A program made the position numbers and the translations under genes. The notes beneath the pieces were generated by a model, which saw nothing but the letters and a program-made list of their open reading frames with translations, was not told the origin of the DNA and made no database searches. Positions 11,416-23,768 of a stretch of 64,000 nt of DNA are shown piece after piece. The DNA comes from Oreohelix idahoensis (lineage: Eukaryota; Mollusca; Gastropoda; Stylommatophora; Oreohelicidae), in NCBI GenBank assembly GCA_024509875.1, contig JAMPIV010004929.1, forward strand, positions 2,501-66,500, written 5' to 3'. Position 1 is the first letter of the stretch. Every line of letters starts with the position of its first letter.

Positions 11416-12268
11416 CAAGGGGATTGACATAAGTCTTGGGCCTGACCATGAAGGAGTCACAGGAGGAAGATGAAACTTGGCACATTGAAAGATCATCATA
11501 TTTGCACTGAATGTGTAAAGTACGCCTTTGTTTCTTCAATGGTTTTTCCCGCTACGGTGCACGGCGCAATGTACCCTATTGACCGGATCTACTGCTCCAA
11601 AGATTTGACAAAACAATGGAACAGAAGGAGGCCAGAGCTGTGATAAAATTTCTGATGTTTCAGGGAAAAACACCTACATTTTTTGGAGCCCATGGTGACT
11701 TGGGTATACCATTATGACCCCGAATCCAAAATTGCCAGCATGCAATGGAACACCTCGGGCTCCCCAACACCTGTCACGCCCAGGGCGCAGAAATCTACAG
11801 GAAAAGTGATGCTGACTGTTTTTTGGGACGGCAAAGGTGTCCTTTTGAAAGATTGTCTGCCTCGTGGCAACACAGTTAATGGACAGTACTATGCAGATCT
11901 TTTCACAAAACTAAGAAAGGTTGTGACCAGGAAACGAGCGATAACGCAGCCAACGATTTGAATATTGAAATTCTTCCACACCCACCATATTTGGCTCCAT
12001 CAGACTTTTTTCTGTTCCCAAATCTTAAAAAACAGCTAAAAGGAAATCATTTTGACAGCGATGAAGGTTATACTGGCATGTGATGACTGGTTTAGTTTGA
12101 AAAATAGGGTGTTCTACTCCGAAGGTCTTTTCAAGGTCAAGCAGAGATGGCAGAAGTGTGTCAATTCAGATGGTGGCTATATTTAAAAGGAATAAACACT
12201 ATACAAAATTTCAGCTCTCTGTGACATGTCCTTCATGGTCAGGCCCAAGACCTATGTCAATCCCCTTG
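11416..12268 (+). mobile_element. Mariner/Tc1 transposon relic with intact terminal inverted repeats
   Basis: 853 bp with inverted ends of about 40 bp that begin CAAGGGGATTGACATA and differ at about one position. It is flanked by TA (11414-11415 and 12269-12270). The 3' LTR of A has the empty site with a single TA, so the insertion happened after A integrated. The size is about two thirds of a full mariner, so it is internally deleted. Confidence 0.9.
11683..11961 (+). pseudogene. Mariner transposase fragment
   Basis: The fragment matches the middle of mariner (SETMAR-type) transposases: TWVYHYDPESK, MQWNTSGSP, KSTGKVMLTVFWDGKGVLL and NGQYYADLF are all typical of the catalytic core. The first catalytic aspartate normally precedes the TWV motif and is missing from this frame (MEPMVTWV). 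The DNA-binding N-terminus is absent and the frame ends before the third catalytic residue, though downstream TIFGSI-like coding remnants continue out of frame toward 12050. It is non-functional. A full mariner transposase is about 340-350 residues; 92 remain in this frame. Confidence 0.85.
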
Positions 12269-13139
12269 TAGATAGGGATAAGAAGGTGTGATCAGGTTGA
12301 AAAGGCCAGGGTGTCTTTTTATTGCAGAGTTTTTATTTCCTGTTACCATCCGGTGACAGGAAACCTGATGAGTGGGTGTAAAGTCTCCATTATAAAGTTT
12401 AAGCTGTCAGCTGATAACCTGAAGGAGCTAACGTGTGGGTGCTGATCGACATTGTCTCTACATTGATATACTGACTTATATTCGACCTACGAAGAATCCC
12501 AGATGACAAGTTATCAGCTGGGACCTCTGACATTTCATCCTAAGAAAATAATTCCTATCAAAATAACATTGAATTATATGGGGCTTGATGTAAACAACAG
12601 CTCCTCATAACATATGACAATCACCAACAACTAGTAAAGTTTGATTCTGTGAATACACCTATAGGAACTCTATATTAACATATATTCCTAGGACAAAGAG
12701 TCCATATTTTAGTTACCACATTATATGTAAATATATTTCCTCATTTTCAAAGACCTGTCCAAAAGAAGTTGGCGGGACAGGCAGATTAAAGTGTAAAAAG
12801 AAAAAACATTCAAATTTTAAAAGAAAACTTTAACCACTGTCTTATTCATTTTATTATAGTGAGTTAAAGTGTATTGTGTTGATGTACCATCATCTTCATT
12901 TCACCCCTAGACACTAGATACATCATACACCAGCCACTAGAATAAAAATACGGACTGTGTGAGATCTAGGGAGGTAGCGTTAGGTTCACTGATCAATATA
13001 TCATCATCATCATCATTCCTTTTATAGTCAGGGACCTACATGTGCTTGACCTCACACAGTTAACACAGACACAACTATCTTTCTTGTTAGGTATAACATC
13101 TTAACCTCCCCAGCAAAAATTACATTTGCTACATAAATT

Positions 13140-13157
13140 TGTAGGCTTGTCCGGGAT
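13140..13157 (+). promoter_or_regulatory. Primer binding site of element A, tRNA-Pro-like
   Basis: TGTAGGCTTGTCCGGGAT begins six bases after the 5' LTR. It matches the classic tRNA-Pro primer site of gammaretroviruses at 15 of 18 positions by my comparison. It would prime minus-strand DNA synthesis. Confidence 0.6.
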
Positions 13158-13350
13158 AGGAACTTCTAGTACTACATATATTAGGGTCCTGGTTTGGGTT
13201 TTAGCTATAACAACATTTATATTTACCCAGGTAATCCCCATTATTATTATTGCCCAAGATTTGGGAATTGATGAAGTGTCAGAGCCTGGATTAATTAAAT
13301 TAAATTGTATTTGTTTAGAAATTGATTTAGAACATTTTAGTATTTATCAG

Positions 13351-15935
13351 ATGGCGGATTTGGCAAAGTTTCGCTCTGCCGCTGTGCAGATTGCCAAAGA
13401 GATGAATATGGAAGGTCAAGTTTTGATTGACTATGTCACCTCAGAATGTGATAAGTTTATTGCTACAGAAGAACATAGGTTAGCTGAAGAGAGGAGAATG
13501 CAGTTAGAAGACGCTAGAGAGAGAGAAATTAAACGTTTACAAATTGAGGCTGAGAAGGAGGCTAAGGTCTTAGAGGCTGATAGAGAGGCAGAGATCAAGA
13601 GGCTCCAATTTGATGAGAAAAAATTAGAAAGGGAAGGCGACGAAAAACGACTGCAAAGGGAAGCAGAGGCAGAAGATAAAAGGTTGCAGAGGGAGCATGA
13701 GTTGCGACTAAGGGAGTTGGAGTTGCAAAGCCATGCTCCTGAAAATGGTCACAGCCCCTCTACCTCTGATACGACTGCTAGTCAGGGGGCCTCCAACTCA
13801 GCTATGGGGTTTCATTTAGATTATTTTGTTGAGAGAGATGATGACATTGAATCATATCTAAGTAGGTATGAGGTATTAGCTACAACTTACGGGCTAGAAA
13901 AAGAGAGATGGAGCTTGAAGTTATCCCAAGGTCTTCGGGGAACAGCTTATGAAGTGTTTTCAAAAATGAGCAGGGATGACCAAGACAATTATGACATGTT
14001 AAAGCAGGCTCTGTTGTTAAGATACGAAAAGCATGGTGAATTTTACAGGAAAAAGTTTAGAAATGCCAAGCTACTGTCGGGTGAGACTTATCACCAGTTC
14101 TCTGCACGGTTGGAGACTTACTTGGAGAAATGGACTGCTCTGGAGAAAACCCAAGATCTTAAAGAAATGATACTTATTGAGCAATTAAGAGAGTCCATGA
14201 CTCCAGATTTGAGAAAGTTTCTCATGGAACAGGGTGCAGAGAGGCTGGGTGAGTTACTTAATGTCGAAGAGAGGTGTCAGGCAGCCCAGGCAGAGGTAGC
14301 TGGCACCAAAAAGAAGCATGTAGATAATTATAGGGCCCCACAAAACTCAAATAGGTTTGATAATAAAGATCAGGGTAACAAGTTTAAGCCAAATTTTGAT
14401 AGGCCACGCAATGATAATAAACATAAAAACTCACAGTTCAATGACAGGAAATATGAGGAAAGAAAACCCCTTTATCAAAATAGATACTATTGCAAATGGT
14501 GTAAGACAGAGGGTCATGACACCAAATTTTGTACAAGGAAACATTCTGGATGTGCTGCTATGAAGTTGGGGAACAAGGAAGGAAAGGTAAAACCTACTGG
14601 ACAGCAGGAACCTTATCATCCCCCAGTATGTGAGGACGTGGTATGTAATGGAGTCACAATTAGGTGCCTTTACGATACCGGTTTGGATTTCGATTCCGTT
14701 GTGAGTGCGCACTTGGTGAACCCGGATCAGTATACCACAGAAACAGTGGAGATTCAAGGGGCGACCAAGGACCTACCACTCATGAAACTTCCCATTGCAA
14801 GGATAACAGTGAAAACTCGCTATGTGGAAGGGATAATCAGAGCAGCAGTGATAGACGCACCCATTTACCCTCTGATATTAGGATGTCGTTATGTCTTCTT
14901 GGGGAATCCCAAGAGACCTGTGGTTCTGGCAGCAGCCCAGACCCGTTCACAATCCAGAAAGGAAGAAGATGAGCCGATAAACACTCATCCAGAGGAGATG
15001 AGGAAGGCACAGGCTGAAGATAGTACACTCAAGCCTTGCTTTAAGAAATTACCTAAATGCCACACACCTCCAAGCAAAGGGGATTATTATATGAAGAACA
15101 AATTGTTGTACAGGAAGACCGGAAATGGAACAAATGGTCACAGCCAACTGGTACTTCCAAATTCACATCGGGAGAGAGTGTTGGAATTAGGACATGCAGT
15201 TCCCTTTAGTGGTCATATGGGGATCAGCGCAACAGGACAGCGTATAGCTTGTCATTATTTCTGGCCAGGGATAACGGAAGACATAAAGAGATATGTAAAA
15301 TCCTGTCCAGAATGTCAGAGAGTAGCTCCGAAGCATTGGACTGCTCCAGCAACTCTAGGGGAAATGCCCATAGTGGGAACACCTTTTGAGAGAGTTGCAG
15401 TGGATATTGTGGGACCTCTCACTCGGACCAAGAGGAGGAACAGTTACATCCTTACTCTGGTGGACACTCGTTCTATGTGGGGAGAGGCGGTAGCCCTGTC
15501 GTCAATCGATTCGAAACATGTGGCAGAGGCATTACTTACTATATTCACAAGGTTAGGATTCCCGCATCAAATCTTGACTGATAACGGCTCTCAGTCCAAG
15601 GGGAAACTAACAGAAGAAGTCTTTAGGTTATTTCAAGCCAAGCACTTTCATTGTAGTCCGTATCACCCCCAAGGGAACGGCCAGGTAGAGAGGTTCAATG
15701 GGGCTCTCATTTCTATCCTGAGAAAGCTGGCACATGAGAAACCTGATACGCGGGACCAATATTTGCCCGCTGCATTGTTTGCTTATCGGGAAGTTCCACA
15801 TAATTCAACCGGGATAGCTCCCGCAACCCTGTTATTTGGAGGCCAATAAAAGGTCCACTAGAAGCATTATTAAGGACGTGGACAGATGAGAAGGCAGAAG
15901 AGACTGTTACCTCATCATACCAATATGTGAACGAA
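13351..15935 (+). pseudogene. Element A gag-protease-integrase polyprotein, 5' part
   Basis: The likely start is the ATG at 13351 (MADLAKF). The frame is open from 13126, but that start falls inside the LTR. Order: a Glu/Lys/Arg-rich coiled coil (about 13480-13740, repeated EIKRLQ/DKRLQRE heptads); a SCAN-like gag capsid region (about 13810-14300); a CCHC zinc knuckle (C-x2-C-x4-H-x4-C, about 14491-14540); an aspartic protease with DTG at 14674-14682; then integrase with an HHCC zinc domain (about 15190-15315) and D, D, E catalytic residues (VAVDIVGP about 15400, LTDNGSQ about 15580, GQVERFNG about 15690). RT does not lie between protease and integrase. A one-base shift near 15838-15843 closes the frame, and element B then cuts the integrase C-terminus at 15940. 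Confidence 0.9.
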
Positions 15936-15940
15936 CTGAC
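15936..15940 (+). repeat. Target site duplication (ctgac), left of B
   Basis: CTGAC, repeated at 25750-25754. A single copy would join the two halves of the element A coding frame exactly, confirming insertion of B into A. Confidence 0.95.
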
Positions 15941-17470
15941 TGTAAAGTGCAATCTTTACTATCTTGCAATATAATACATTTATATACTTATTATGTTCGC
16001 AAATATTTTGTAAACAAAGTATTTCCTTTTTTAAGTGCTTAAGGAGAAGTCATTTTTGAGTTACTTCCCTTGAAAGGAGTTCCGTCATCTTCGATCGGAT
16101 TCCGCGGACGGATCTAGGCCTACTGCGATTTATTCTTTGCCTGGGTAGGAATAGATTGTTCTTGCTTCAGTATATCTATGGCCTGAATTTATACGTAGTG
16201 TTTGTATGAGTAGGACGAGTCTGTCTTATATATGGATATCTTTACATTTCTAAGTCGAACTATGTTGGTTGTCGCTAGAAAAGGTCAAAGGCTATGCAGC
16301 GGAAGTATCGCTAGCAGGGGGTGTGATTCATGGCTGTCATCCTGTCGGGATGTCGAATTTTGTTGTAGCCGGCTTATTGCCGAAAAAGTGATCTATAAGT
16401 AAATGGGGAAAAGTGATAGTCATTTAGACATGTTGTATGTACTTTACCCCAGTGTTTATTCTCTTTTGCCAAGGAATGGCAAAGTTATATTTCGCATAGA
16501 AAGGTAAAACCACAATTTATTATGAACTTGGGCTTCGCCATCGTTGTCGATAAGCAGATGCACAGTGGTACTTTTGAAAAGAATATTTATTCAAAGGAAG
16601 ATGACATTCCTATGTATCAGCACTAGATTATATGATATTATTCAATTACCTCTATGATAGAAGCTATGAAGAAATGAGGACATTTAACGAATGACCAATT
16701 TTGGTCTGTATCCAATAGTGAGTGAAGCTCACGAGAGAAGCACAGCCATGTTGAAATCCATATACTTTGTATTTATCGAGTGAGAAAAAGGGATGCCTGT
16801 ACTATCGCTCGATGAACCAAGAGATCACTGCTACATGTGAGAACCCATGTCTGGGATTCCTATATCTTTATGAAAAATATATATATTGAACTTTACGTGA
16901 AGGGATATTCGCTAGACGAGGTTAAGTCTAGGAGCCTTCCTATATATTGGTTATGGTCTGACGTGCCCAGTCAGTAAAGCCAGATGATTTACATGATGGA
17001 ACTCTGAATGCTTATTTACGAATGCTCCATTATGATATTTGCCAAGCATGAATGCTAACTTAAGATGATATTCCTGTGATCAACATTATGCTGTCTATGT
17101 CGACATTTGTTCCTGTAACCATACACGTACTGTCCAAGTGTGCGTCTCATTAAATGTTATAAAAAGACCACCGTAGTTCCAGTACTTCTTGAATTCGAAC
17201 AGTGTGAGTATGAGTGATGTACTACCAACCTGTCAACTCTATCGAATCATTCTACCATTCGCGTTCTGACATTCATATACACACTCATTGTCTACACTCA
17301 CATTCTTGTCGGAGCCTCATCACGTTCCAGGACAAGATGACCTGTATGACCAAAACTGTGCTGGGTTTAATGAGTTGACAATCGTTACACTTTACTACAC
17401 CAGTCCCAACATCTACATTTATCAACTGGTGGACATTCACGGCATTTAACAAATAAAACGTGATTTAACA
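15941..17470 (+). repeat. 5' LTR of element B
   Basis: 1530 bp, TGTAAAGTGC to TTTAACA. A strong TATA box (TATAAAAAG, 17158-17166) lies about 300 bp from the right end, and AATAAA (17452-17457) sits near the end. Confidence 0.95.
17158..17166 (+). promoter_or_regulatory. TATA box of element B LTR
   Basis: TATAAAAAG, repeated in the 3' LTR near 25438. Transcription would start near 17190, giving an R-U5 of about 280 bp. Confidence 0.6.
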
Positions 17471-17472
17471 AC

Positions 17473-17490
17473 TGGTGTGCCAGCTTCCTG
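17473..17490 (+). promoter_or_regulatory. Candidate primer binding site of element B
   Basis: TGGTGTGCCAGCTTCCTG starts two bases after the LTR and begins with the TGG expected for pairing with a tRNA CCA end. I cannot name the tRNA. Confidence 0.45.
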
Positions 17491-18751
17491 GGTCAACCTG
17501 CACAGTGACCATATTGAGAAGTAAACTACTGAGACCAGACGTTCCTTGGGGTCTGTTACGACACACAAATACATCAACAGTACAACTCTACAGTGATGTC
17601 AGCGTGACCTGTCCTGTCGACAGTATGCAGTAACTAGGTCAGCGTTTGTTGACATTTGGTTCGTTGGACATTTGCCATACAACTGACAGTGTTACACAGC
17701 AAGCTTGGTTGAAACATAGAACATTACACATCAGGACTGGAGAATATTTGACAGTGTTTGCGAAAGGAAATGTTATTGAACTGAGAAGTCCTACATCGAT
17801 TGTTATCATTCACATCAACGATGGAGCTTCTATTTCTGTGTTGAATTTAAAATAATTAGACCAGAAGTATTTGTTTAATAAAGTACCACAGTACTGTACT
17901 ATTAGGCAGTGTAACTGAGCCTTCTTTACAACACATTCTTTCTGCAACACTCTATTTACATCATATTGCCATACTATTTATGCATTTATGTATTTATGTT
18001 TAAATATTTATGTGTGATATTTGTTTGTATCCAGCGGGTTGTTGTTTTGGTTGGGCGGTGTCACACAACAGAGTATCCCACGTAATAGAGGGTCTGATGT
18101 GTGCGTTTCTATAGGTGCAATTTTCTTGATTGAAAATTTGCTGCGACAGCTGTTGCTATTAGTGTTAGCTGTGAAGACTGTACTCATTGTTGTTTTTGTA
18201 ATATTCCTCTGTTCTTTAGTTTGTTTTGATTTGTTTGTAATTTGTTGGTCTACCCTATTCTATCTTTCAGTTCTATTCTCAATTTATATTTATATACTGT
18301 GGCGTTATTTGTATTTGTTATCCTCTTGCGGTTTATCTTTTATTGTTTTTTCCCATTTGATTTATTTCATTTCCGCAAATGTTTTCATGTTCTTCTGTAT
18401 AACTGTTTTGTTTTGTGCCTGATCGACATACACTATTTTAAATATAGTTGATCATATAAATTGATGTACAAGAATCAACTGATAGTTAATTGCTATTACT
18501 AAAGGTACACAGTTGATGATATAAAACACTATTTCTGGTGCACTGCACTTATATTATAAAGTGAACCAGCAACTTATAGCTGTTATTATATAAGGATTTA
18601 TACAAGACCTTTGTAAGGCTTGTTTCCCACAGTGATTGGGATAGTTAAGTACTTTTTTCCACAGGTTACAAAGTTATCATACAAGGTCTTTGATTAAGAC
18701 TAAGAAAGTGAATTTATTTACTTTTGCAAATTACTGATCTTATTAGACAAG
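17491..18751 (+). other. Leader of element B before gag
   Basis: A 1.26-kb leader between the primer site and the first gag ATG. It holds a 133-codon frame (18021-18422) with very hydrophobic, T-rich translation, but no recognisable domain and no coding signature I trust. It may be untranslated packaging/leader sequence. Confidence 0.5.
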
Positions 18752-21254
18752 ATGTCTACATTAGATTATTTTATCACACAAGGCAGGGCTCTTGATAAGA
18801 CTGGTCAGCAATTAGAAGAATGGGCAGTTGCTCAATATGACAAAGCATTAGCTGCTGAAGAAAGAAAAGCATTGATTGAGGAGAAAAGATTAGAAGCTGA
18901 GGAAAAAAAATTACAAAGAGAGTATGAACAAAAGAAATTGCAGATACAGACTGATGAAAAAAGATTCCAGATGGAAATGGAAAAAGAGAAAAGAAAAGAT
19001 GAGGCTGCTGCTGAAGAGAAAAAATTACAAGCTGTTGCTGAAGAGAAAAAATTACAAGAAAAGATGAAAAAAGAAAAAATTACAAGCTGCTGCAGAAGAG
19101 AAAAAATTACAAGCTGCTGCAGAAGAGAAAAAATTACAAGCTGCTGCAGAAGAGAAAAAATTACAAGCTGCTGCAGAAGAGAAAAAATTACAAGCTGCTG
19201 CAGAAGAGAAAAGATTACAAAGAGAAGCTGAAGCTCAAGAGAAAAAAGCAATAAGAGAGCATGAACACAAAAAAGAACTTTTAGCATTTGAGTTAGAAAA
19301 GTTAAAGTTAACAAACATAAGTAATCAAGCATCTGGTGGTAATGGTAAACCCTTTACTTACAAGGTCAAGGTACCAGCGTTCAACCCTTCCAGTGATGAC
19401 ATAACATTCTGGCTAAATAGATTTGAACGCTCTTGTCGAGCCCATAATGTGGACAAATCACAATATGCTAACCAGTTATCAGAAAATCTGAAAGGTGATT
19501 CTCTGACTAGTTTAAGTTTGGTTGAAGAGGCTGACAAAGATAACTATGATGTTATTAGGGCAGCCTTATTAAAGAAGTATCAGTTGTCTGAAGAGGGTTA
19601 TCGGAAGTTGTTTAAGACAATGGTGCCTGAGGCAGGTGTAGAATTCTCAGAATTCATTGCAAGGACACGTCTTACATTTGATCGTTGGATTGAGCTATCC
19701 AAAACAGAAAAGACTTATGAAGCACTTATGGACTTGATACTCAGAGACAAGATTATGTCAAGTATAAATAAACCTTTCCTCGAATTCTTACATGAGCGTA
19801 AACCTAAGTCTCTAAAAGAAATGGAACAGTATTGTACCCAATACGTCACTGCACATCCGGACGTAGCTATTAGCAACAGTAAGGTTAAAGAAGGTATGCC
19901 AGTTGCTTCTGCAACACCATACAACCCTAATCACTCTCACAAATTCCAAGGACCTCAAAATAGGTTTAATAAAAAAGGTAACTATTACAGTTATCAGAAC
20001 CAAGGTAACCAATCATTTCAGGGTTCTTCTTCGAATACCTGGAGAAGAGCTGACAGCCCTCGATTCAGGGGTGGTCATAATTACAGGAACTTTCGCAAAG
20101 GAAGTCATTCTAGAAACTATCCAAGTTTTCCTTCATGGAGACAACAAGATCATAATTACAGAGATACTCATTATAATGAATATGATGATAGTAACCAAAG
20201 GAGCTATGATTCAAACCCGAGTAGGGGTTATAATAGTGGAAACAATGATAAGTACAGAGGCAATAATAATAACAGAGGTAGAGCACAATTCAAAAAACAT
20301 AAAGCTCATTACCAGGCGAACTCTGCACAGCAAGAGTCCCACGAAGCCTATAAACAAAATAAAGATAATGATGACTCTAATAATATGGCATGTGCCGCTT
20401 TTGATTTTGGGAGAGCATCTCAGTGCCCCCAATGCAAAACATTATTTGAGCCAACCACAGTGTCTACTTTAAGCTGTGGCCATCCTCTTCCCGCTCTTCC
20501 TGCGTCAATCGCGCATGATGGGAGAGGTTCTCTTGTCTTACACAAAGGTTTAGTAAATGACAATCCAGTCTCAGTACTTTTTGATTCTGGATGCACAACT
20601 ATTGGGGTTAGGCAGTCACTCATAGATCCTTCTCATTCTACAGGCAAAGTAGTCAAATGCGTAACATTTGGCGGCACCATAGAGAAATACTCTACCGCTA
20701 TCATTAGGATTGCTACTCCTTTCTTCACAGGAGATGTACACGCATGTCTTTTGCCGAATCCGATCGCTGATCTTATCATCGGTCGCATTCACGGAGTCAA
20801 AGAATGCACTCCGGAGCAAATTTCCGTTTGGGAAAATCAAAATATGCAATCTGCTAATGCGGTAGTCACTAGAGCTCAAGCTCTCAATATGCCTGAAACT
20901 TCATCTGTTGAAGATAATGAAGTGCATAACCAAGATGATCCCTTGGTAATTTCTCGTGACTCGTTTATAAAACAACAAGAAGAAGATCCGACTCTTAAGA
21001 AATTCTTCACTCTTGTAACGAAAGGTGATCCGAATAAAGATTCAAATTGTAAATCTTGGATTACAATGAAGAATGGCGTACTTGTACGTATGGTGCAAGA
21101 CTCCACTAAGTCAAGTCATTCTCAGATTCTTGTACCCAAGAATTTGAGAGTTAAGATCTTACAACATGCACACGACTCTCAGTGTGCTGGTCACATGGGT
21201 TTTTCCCGTACAAAGTCAAGAGTTCTTGCGGCTTTCTTTTGGCCTTTTTTGTGA
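18752..21254 (+). CDS. Element B gag-protease-integrase N-terminus, with one frameshift
   Basis: Gag starts at the ATG at 18752 (MSTLDYF). It has a long Glu/Lys/Gln coiled coil including about five tandem 9-residue EEKKLQAAA units (19066-19215). A one-base shift in an A-run at about 19066-19078 separates the first frame from the frame that stays open to 21254. Next come a SCAN-like capsid region (about 19370-19870) and an Asn/Arg/Tyr-rich basic stretch (about 19920-20340). In place of a CCHC knuckle there is a CPQC...SCGH motif (about 20421-20485). An aspartic protease with DSG at 20583-20591 follows, and then the start of the integrase zinc domain (HAHDSQCAGHMG). The frame ends in a T-run near 21245, where the next frame takes over after one base. 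In a young element these breaks may be sequencing errors. Confidence 0.88.
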
Positions 21255-23230
21255 ACAAGGACATACGGATCTATTGTCGATCCTGTAAAGTATGTCAAGA
21301 AGTCAAATCCAAAGGTCCTCGTCATGCTGCGCCTATTCAGGCTGCAGATATTCCTATTCGTCCATTCCAGAAAATGGCGATAGACATCATTGGTCCATTC
21401 AAGATCAAATCTGCTAGAGGACATCAGTTTATCTTAACGTGTGTAGACATGTGCACACGTTGGCCAGAGGCTATCCCTCTAAAGAGCATTACTACCGCTG
21501 ACATTGCAGATGCTCTTTGGCTTATATTTTCTCGGCTGGGATTCCCCGGAGAAATATTATCAGATCATGGCACCCAACTGATATCGGATACCATGTCTCA
21601 AGTAATGTCTACTCTACAGATAGAGAGATCTTTGAGTAGCATCTATCATCCTATGTCCAATGGGATGGTCGAGCGACTAAATAGAACACTTAAGAACTTA
21701 TTAGGGAAGATAACTGAGGATCATCCTCAAGATTGGGATAGGGTTTTACCCGCGGCCCTCTTCGCGTACAGAGAGGTCCCCAATGAACATACAGGGTTTT
21801 CTCCCTTTGAACTTGTCTTTGGCGCGCGACCGCGCGGCCCAATGTCTTTGCTGCATGATCTTATAACAGCTGACAATATTGACGATGACACAAAATCTTC
21901 TTACGAGTATGTCATCGCGCTGAGACAAAAGATTATCGAAGCATGCAAATTGGCAACGTCCTCTTCTGAATTTGCTAAGCAGAAGGCAAGACAATTTGCT
22001 AATAAGAAGAGGACTTTACGACAACTTTGTCCTGGTGACAAAGCATTTGTTTTGCTACCTTGTCGTGAAAATAGACTCCTTATTAGTTGGAAAGGTCCGT
22101 ACGATATAATATCGAAAATTTCAGATGTTGACTACATCGTCGATATTAACGGGAAGCATAAAACCTTCCACATCAATATGCTTACGGAGTTCCATGAACG
22201 TCCTGACTATCTACAGCCTATTTTCCAGGCAACGGACGATTCTCATGTCAAACATGGTCATTACTCATCACTGTCTGTAATACAGGATGAGGAAACAAGT
22301 TTTTCGGATGTTAATCTTCCGCTTCCAATGATCCCACTTCATTCTAGTGAATCATGGAAAGACGTTACTGTTTCTCCTGATTTGTCTCTAGGAGAACGGC
22401 GACAAGTTTCGTCTATGTTACAAACATTTCAGGATGTCCTCACTGACATCCCTGGACAAACTCATGTCATTGAGCATGACATTGTTCTAACTGAACATAC
22501 TCCAATTAGGGTTAGACCTTATCCTATCCCTATACATTTCCAAACACAGGTTGAAAAGGAGTTGGATGAAATGATAGATTTACAAATAATCGAACCATCC
22601 ACTTCTGCATATTCTTCGCCGATGGTTATTGTTCGAAAAAAAGACAATAACATACGTCTTTGCGTTGACTATCGCAAATTGAATCAAGTTACGAAGTTCG
22701 ATGCTGAACCTATGCCTTTACTAGAAGAGCTACTTACTCGTCTTTCTAAATCGCATTTTTTCACTAAACTTGATTTGTCTAAAGGATATTGGCAAGTTCC
22801 ATTATCCGAACGCGCCAAACCTCTTACCGCTTTCTCTACTCCCAGAGGCCTTTTCCAATGGAATTTTATGCCTTTCGGCCTTATGAACGCACCAGCTACA
22901 TTTGTACGCATGATGCGTCGAATCCTATCGTATCGGTCAGATGTCATTGCTTATCTAGACGACATCTGTCTTTTCAGCGATACTTGGGAAGATCACTATT
23001 CAGGGTTAGTTGAATTATTATCAACTCTGCGTGAGTATAACCTGACAGCAAAACCATCCAAAGCTTGTATTGGCTTTAGCGAAATTGCTTTCTTAGGCCA
23101 TCGAGTAGGTCACGGTTTCTTGAAGACAGAAGACCATAATATCACTAAGATACTTAACATCTCTATCCCTAGGACTAAAAAGCAAGTGCGAAGTCTTTTA
23201 GGTCTCATACAATTTTTATGGACGTTTCAT
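21243..23230 (+). CDS. Element B integrase core and reverse transcriptase
   Basis: Continues element B pol after the shift at about 21245. Integrase: second zinc pair CRSCKVCQ, catalytic D in AIDIIGPF (about 21385), D in LSDHGTQ (about 21568), E in GMVERLN (about 21668), and a GPY/F module (ISWKGPYDII, about 22085). After a linker comes RT: RLCVDYRKLN (about 22665), KLDLSKGYWQVP, the MPFGLMNAPA motif, the catalytic YLDD box (about 22948) and the FLGHRVG thumb segment. An extra T in the run near 23213 shifts the frame; a shadow reading continues only to 23290. Integrase before RT is the Gmr1 arrangement. Confidence 0.92.
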
Positions 23231-23768
23231 TCCGAATCTGTCCTCTATCATGGCACCTCTCTCTACACTATTAAAGAAAGGGTCGCCTAACATGGTTCAC
23301 TGGTCTCATGAATGCCAATCTTCACTAGAGAAGATCAAAACTATGTTTTCATCACCACCTATTTTAGTGTTACCTACAACAGATAAGACATTTGTTCTTC
23401 GTAGTGACGCTTCATCCACTGGGATTGGAGCGGCACTAATGCAAGAGTACTCTGGAACTCTGCATCCTGTAATGTATATATCCAGAAAACTTAATGCTGC
23501 AGAAAGGAATTACTCGGTTTTAGACCGTGAATTATTGGCAATGGTTTGGTCAATTCTCAAACTCCAAAGATTCCTTCTGGGCGCGCATTTCGTAGTGGAA
23601 ACTGACCAAAAAGCTCTTACGGCTATCCAAAGTAAGAACTTGAAGAGCTCGAGATCAACTCGATACGCAATCGCTCTTCAACCTTTTCATTTCTCGGTAC
23701 GAGCTATCCGTGGTTCAGAAAATGTGATGGCGGACATTCTGTCCAGATGCCCACATGATGCCACTTAA
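23231..23768 (+). CDS. Element B RNase H
   Basis: C-terminal pol domain that degrades the RNA strand of the RNA-DNA hybrid. The frame runs from the RT connection (MAPLSTLLKKG at 23250) through RSDASS (first catalytic D), the RELLAMVW helix (catalytic E) and ETDQKAL (catalytic D), to LSRCPHDAT before the stop at 23768. It is joined to RT upstream across the one-base T-run shift near 23213. It ends 450 bp before the 3' LTR with no further frame, so the element has no env gene. Confidence 0.9.

Larger units (their letters stand above)
8285..13133 (+). repeat. 5' LTR of element A, carrying two insertions
   Basis: Starts TGTAGTAAAATC and ends GCTACA, and aligns end to end with 27644-30146. It is 4849 bp as found and about 2514 bp once the insertions at 9294-10768 and 11416-12268 with their duplications are discounted, against 2503 bp for the 3' LTR. 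About 2.5 kb is long for a Ty3/gypsy LTR. I could not identify a TATA box with confidence. Confidence 0.92.

Noticed and set aside
18021..18422. Hydrophobic 133-codon frame in the leader of element B, considered as an env-like or membrane protein
   Set aside because: It lies before gag, not after pol; its hydrophobicity follows from T-rich composition, and it lacks signal-peptide order, cysteine pattern or a fusion-protein-like layout.
18832..19332. Minus-strand frame with repeated LLQQLVIFS residues
   Set aside because: Antisense shadow of the 27-bp coding repeat in element B gag.
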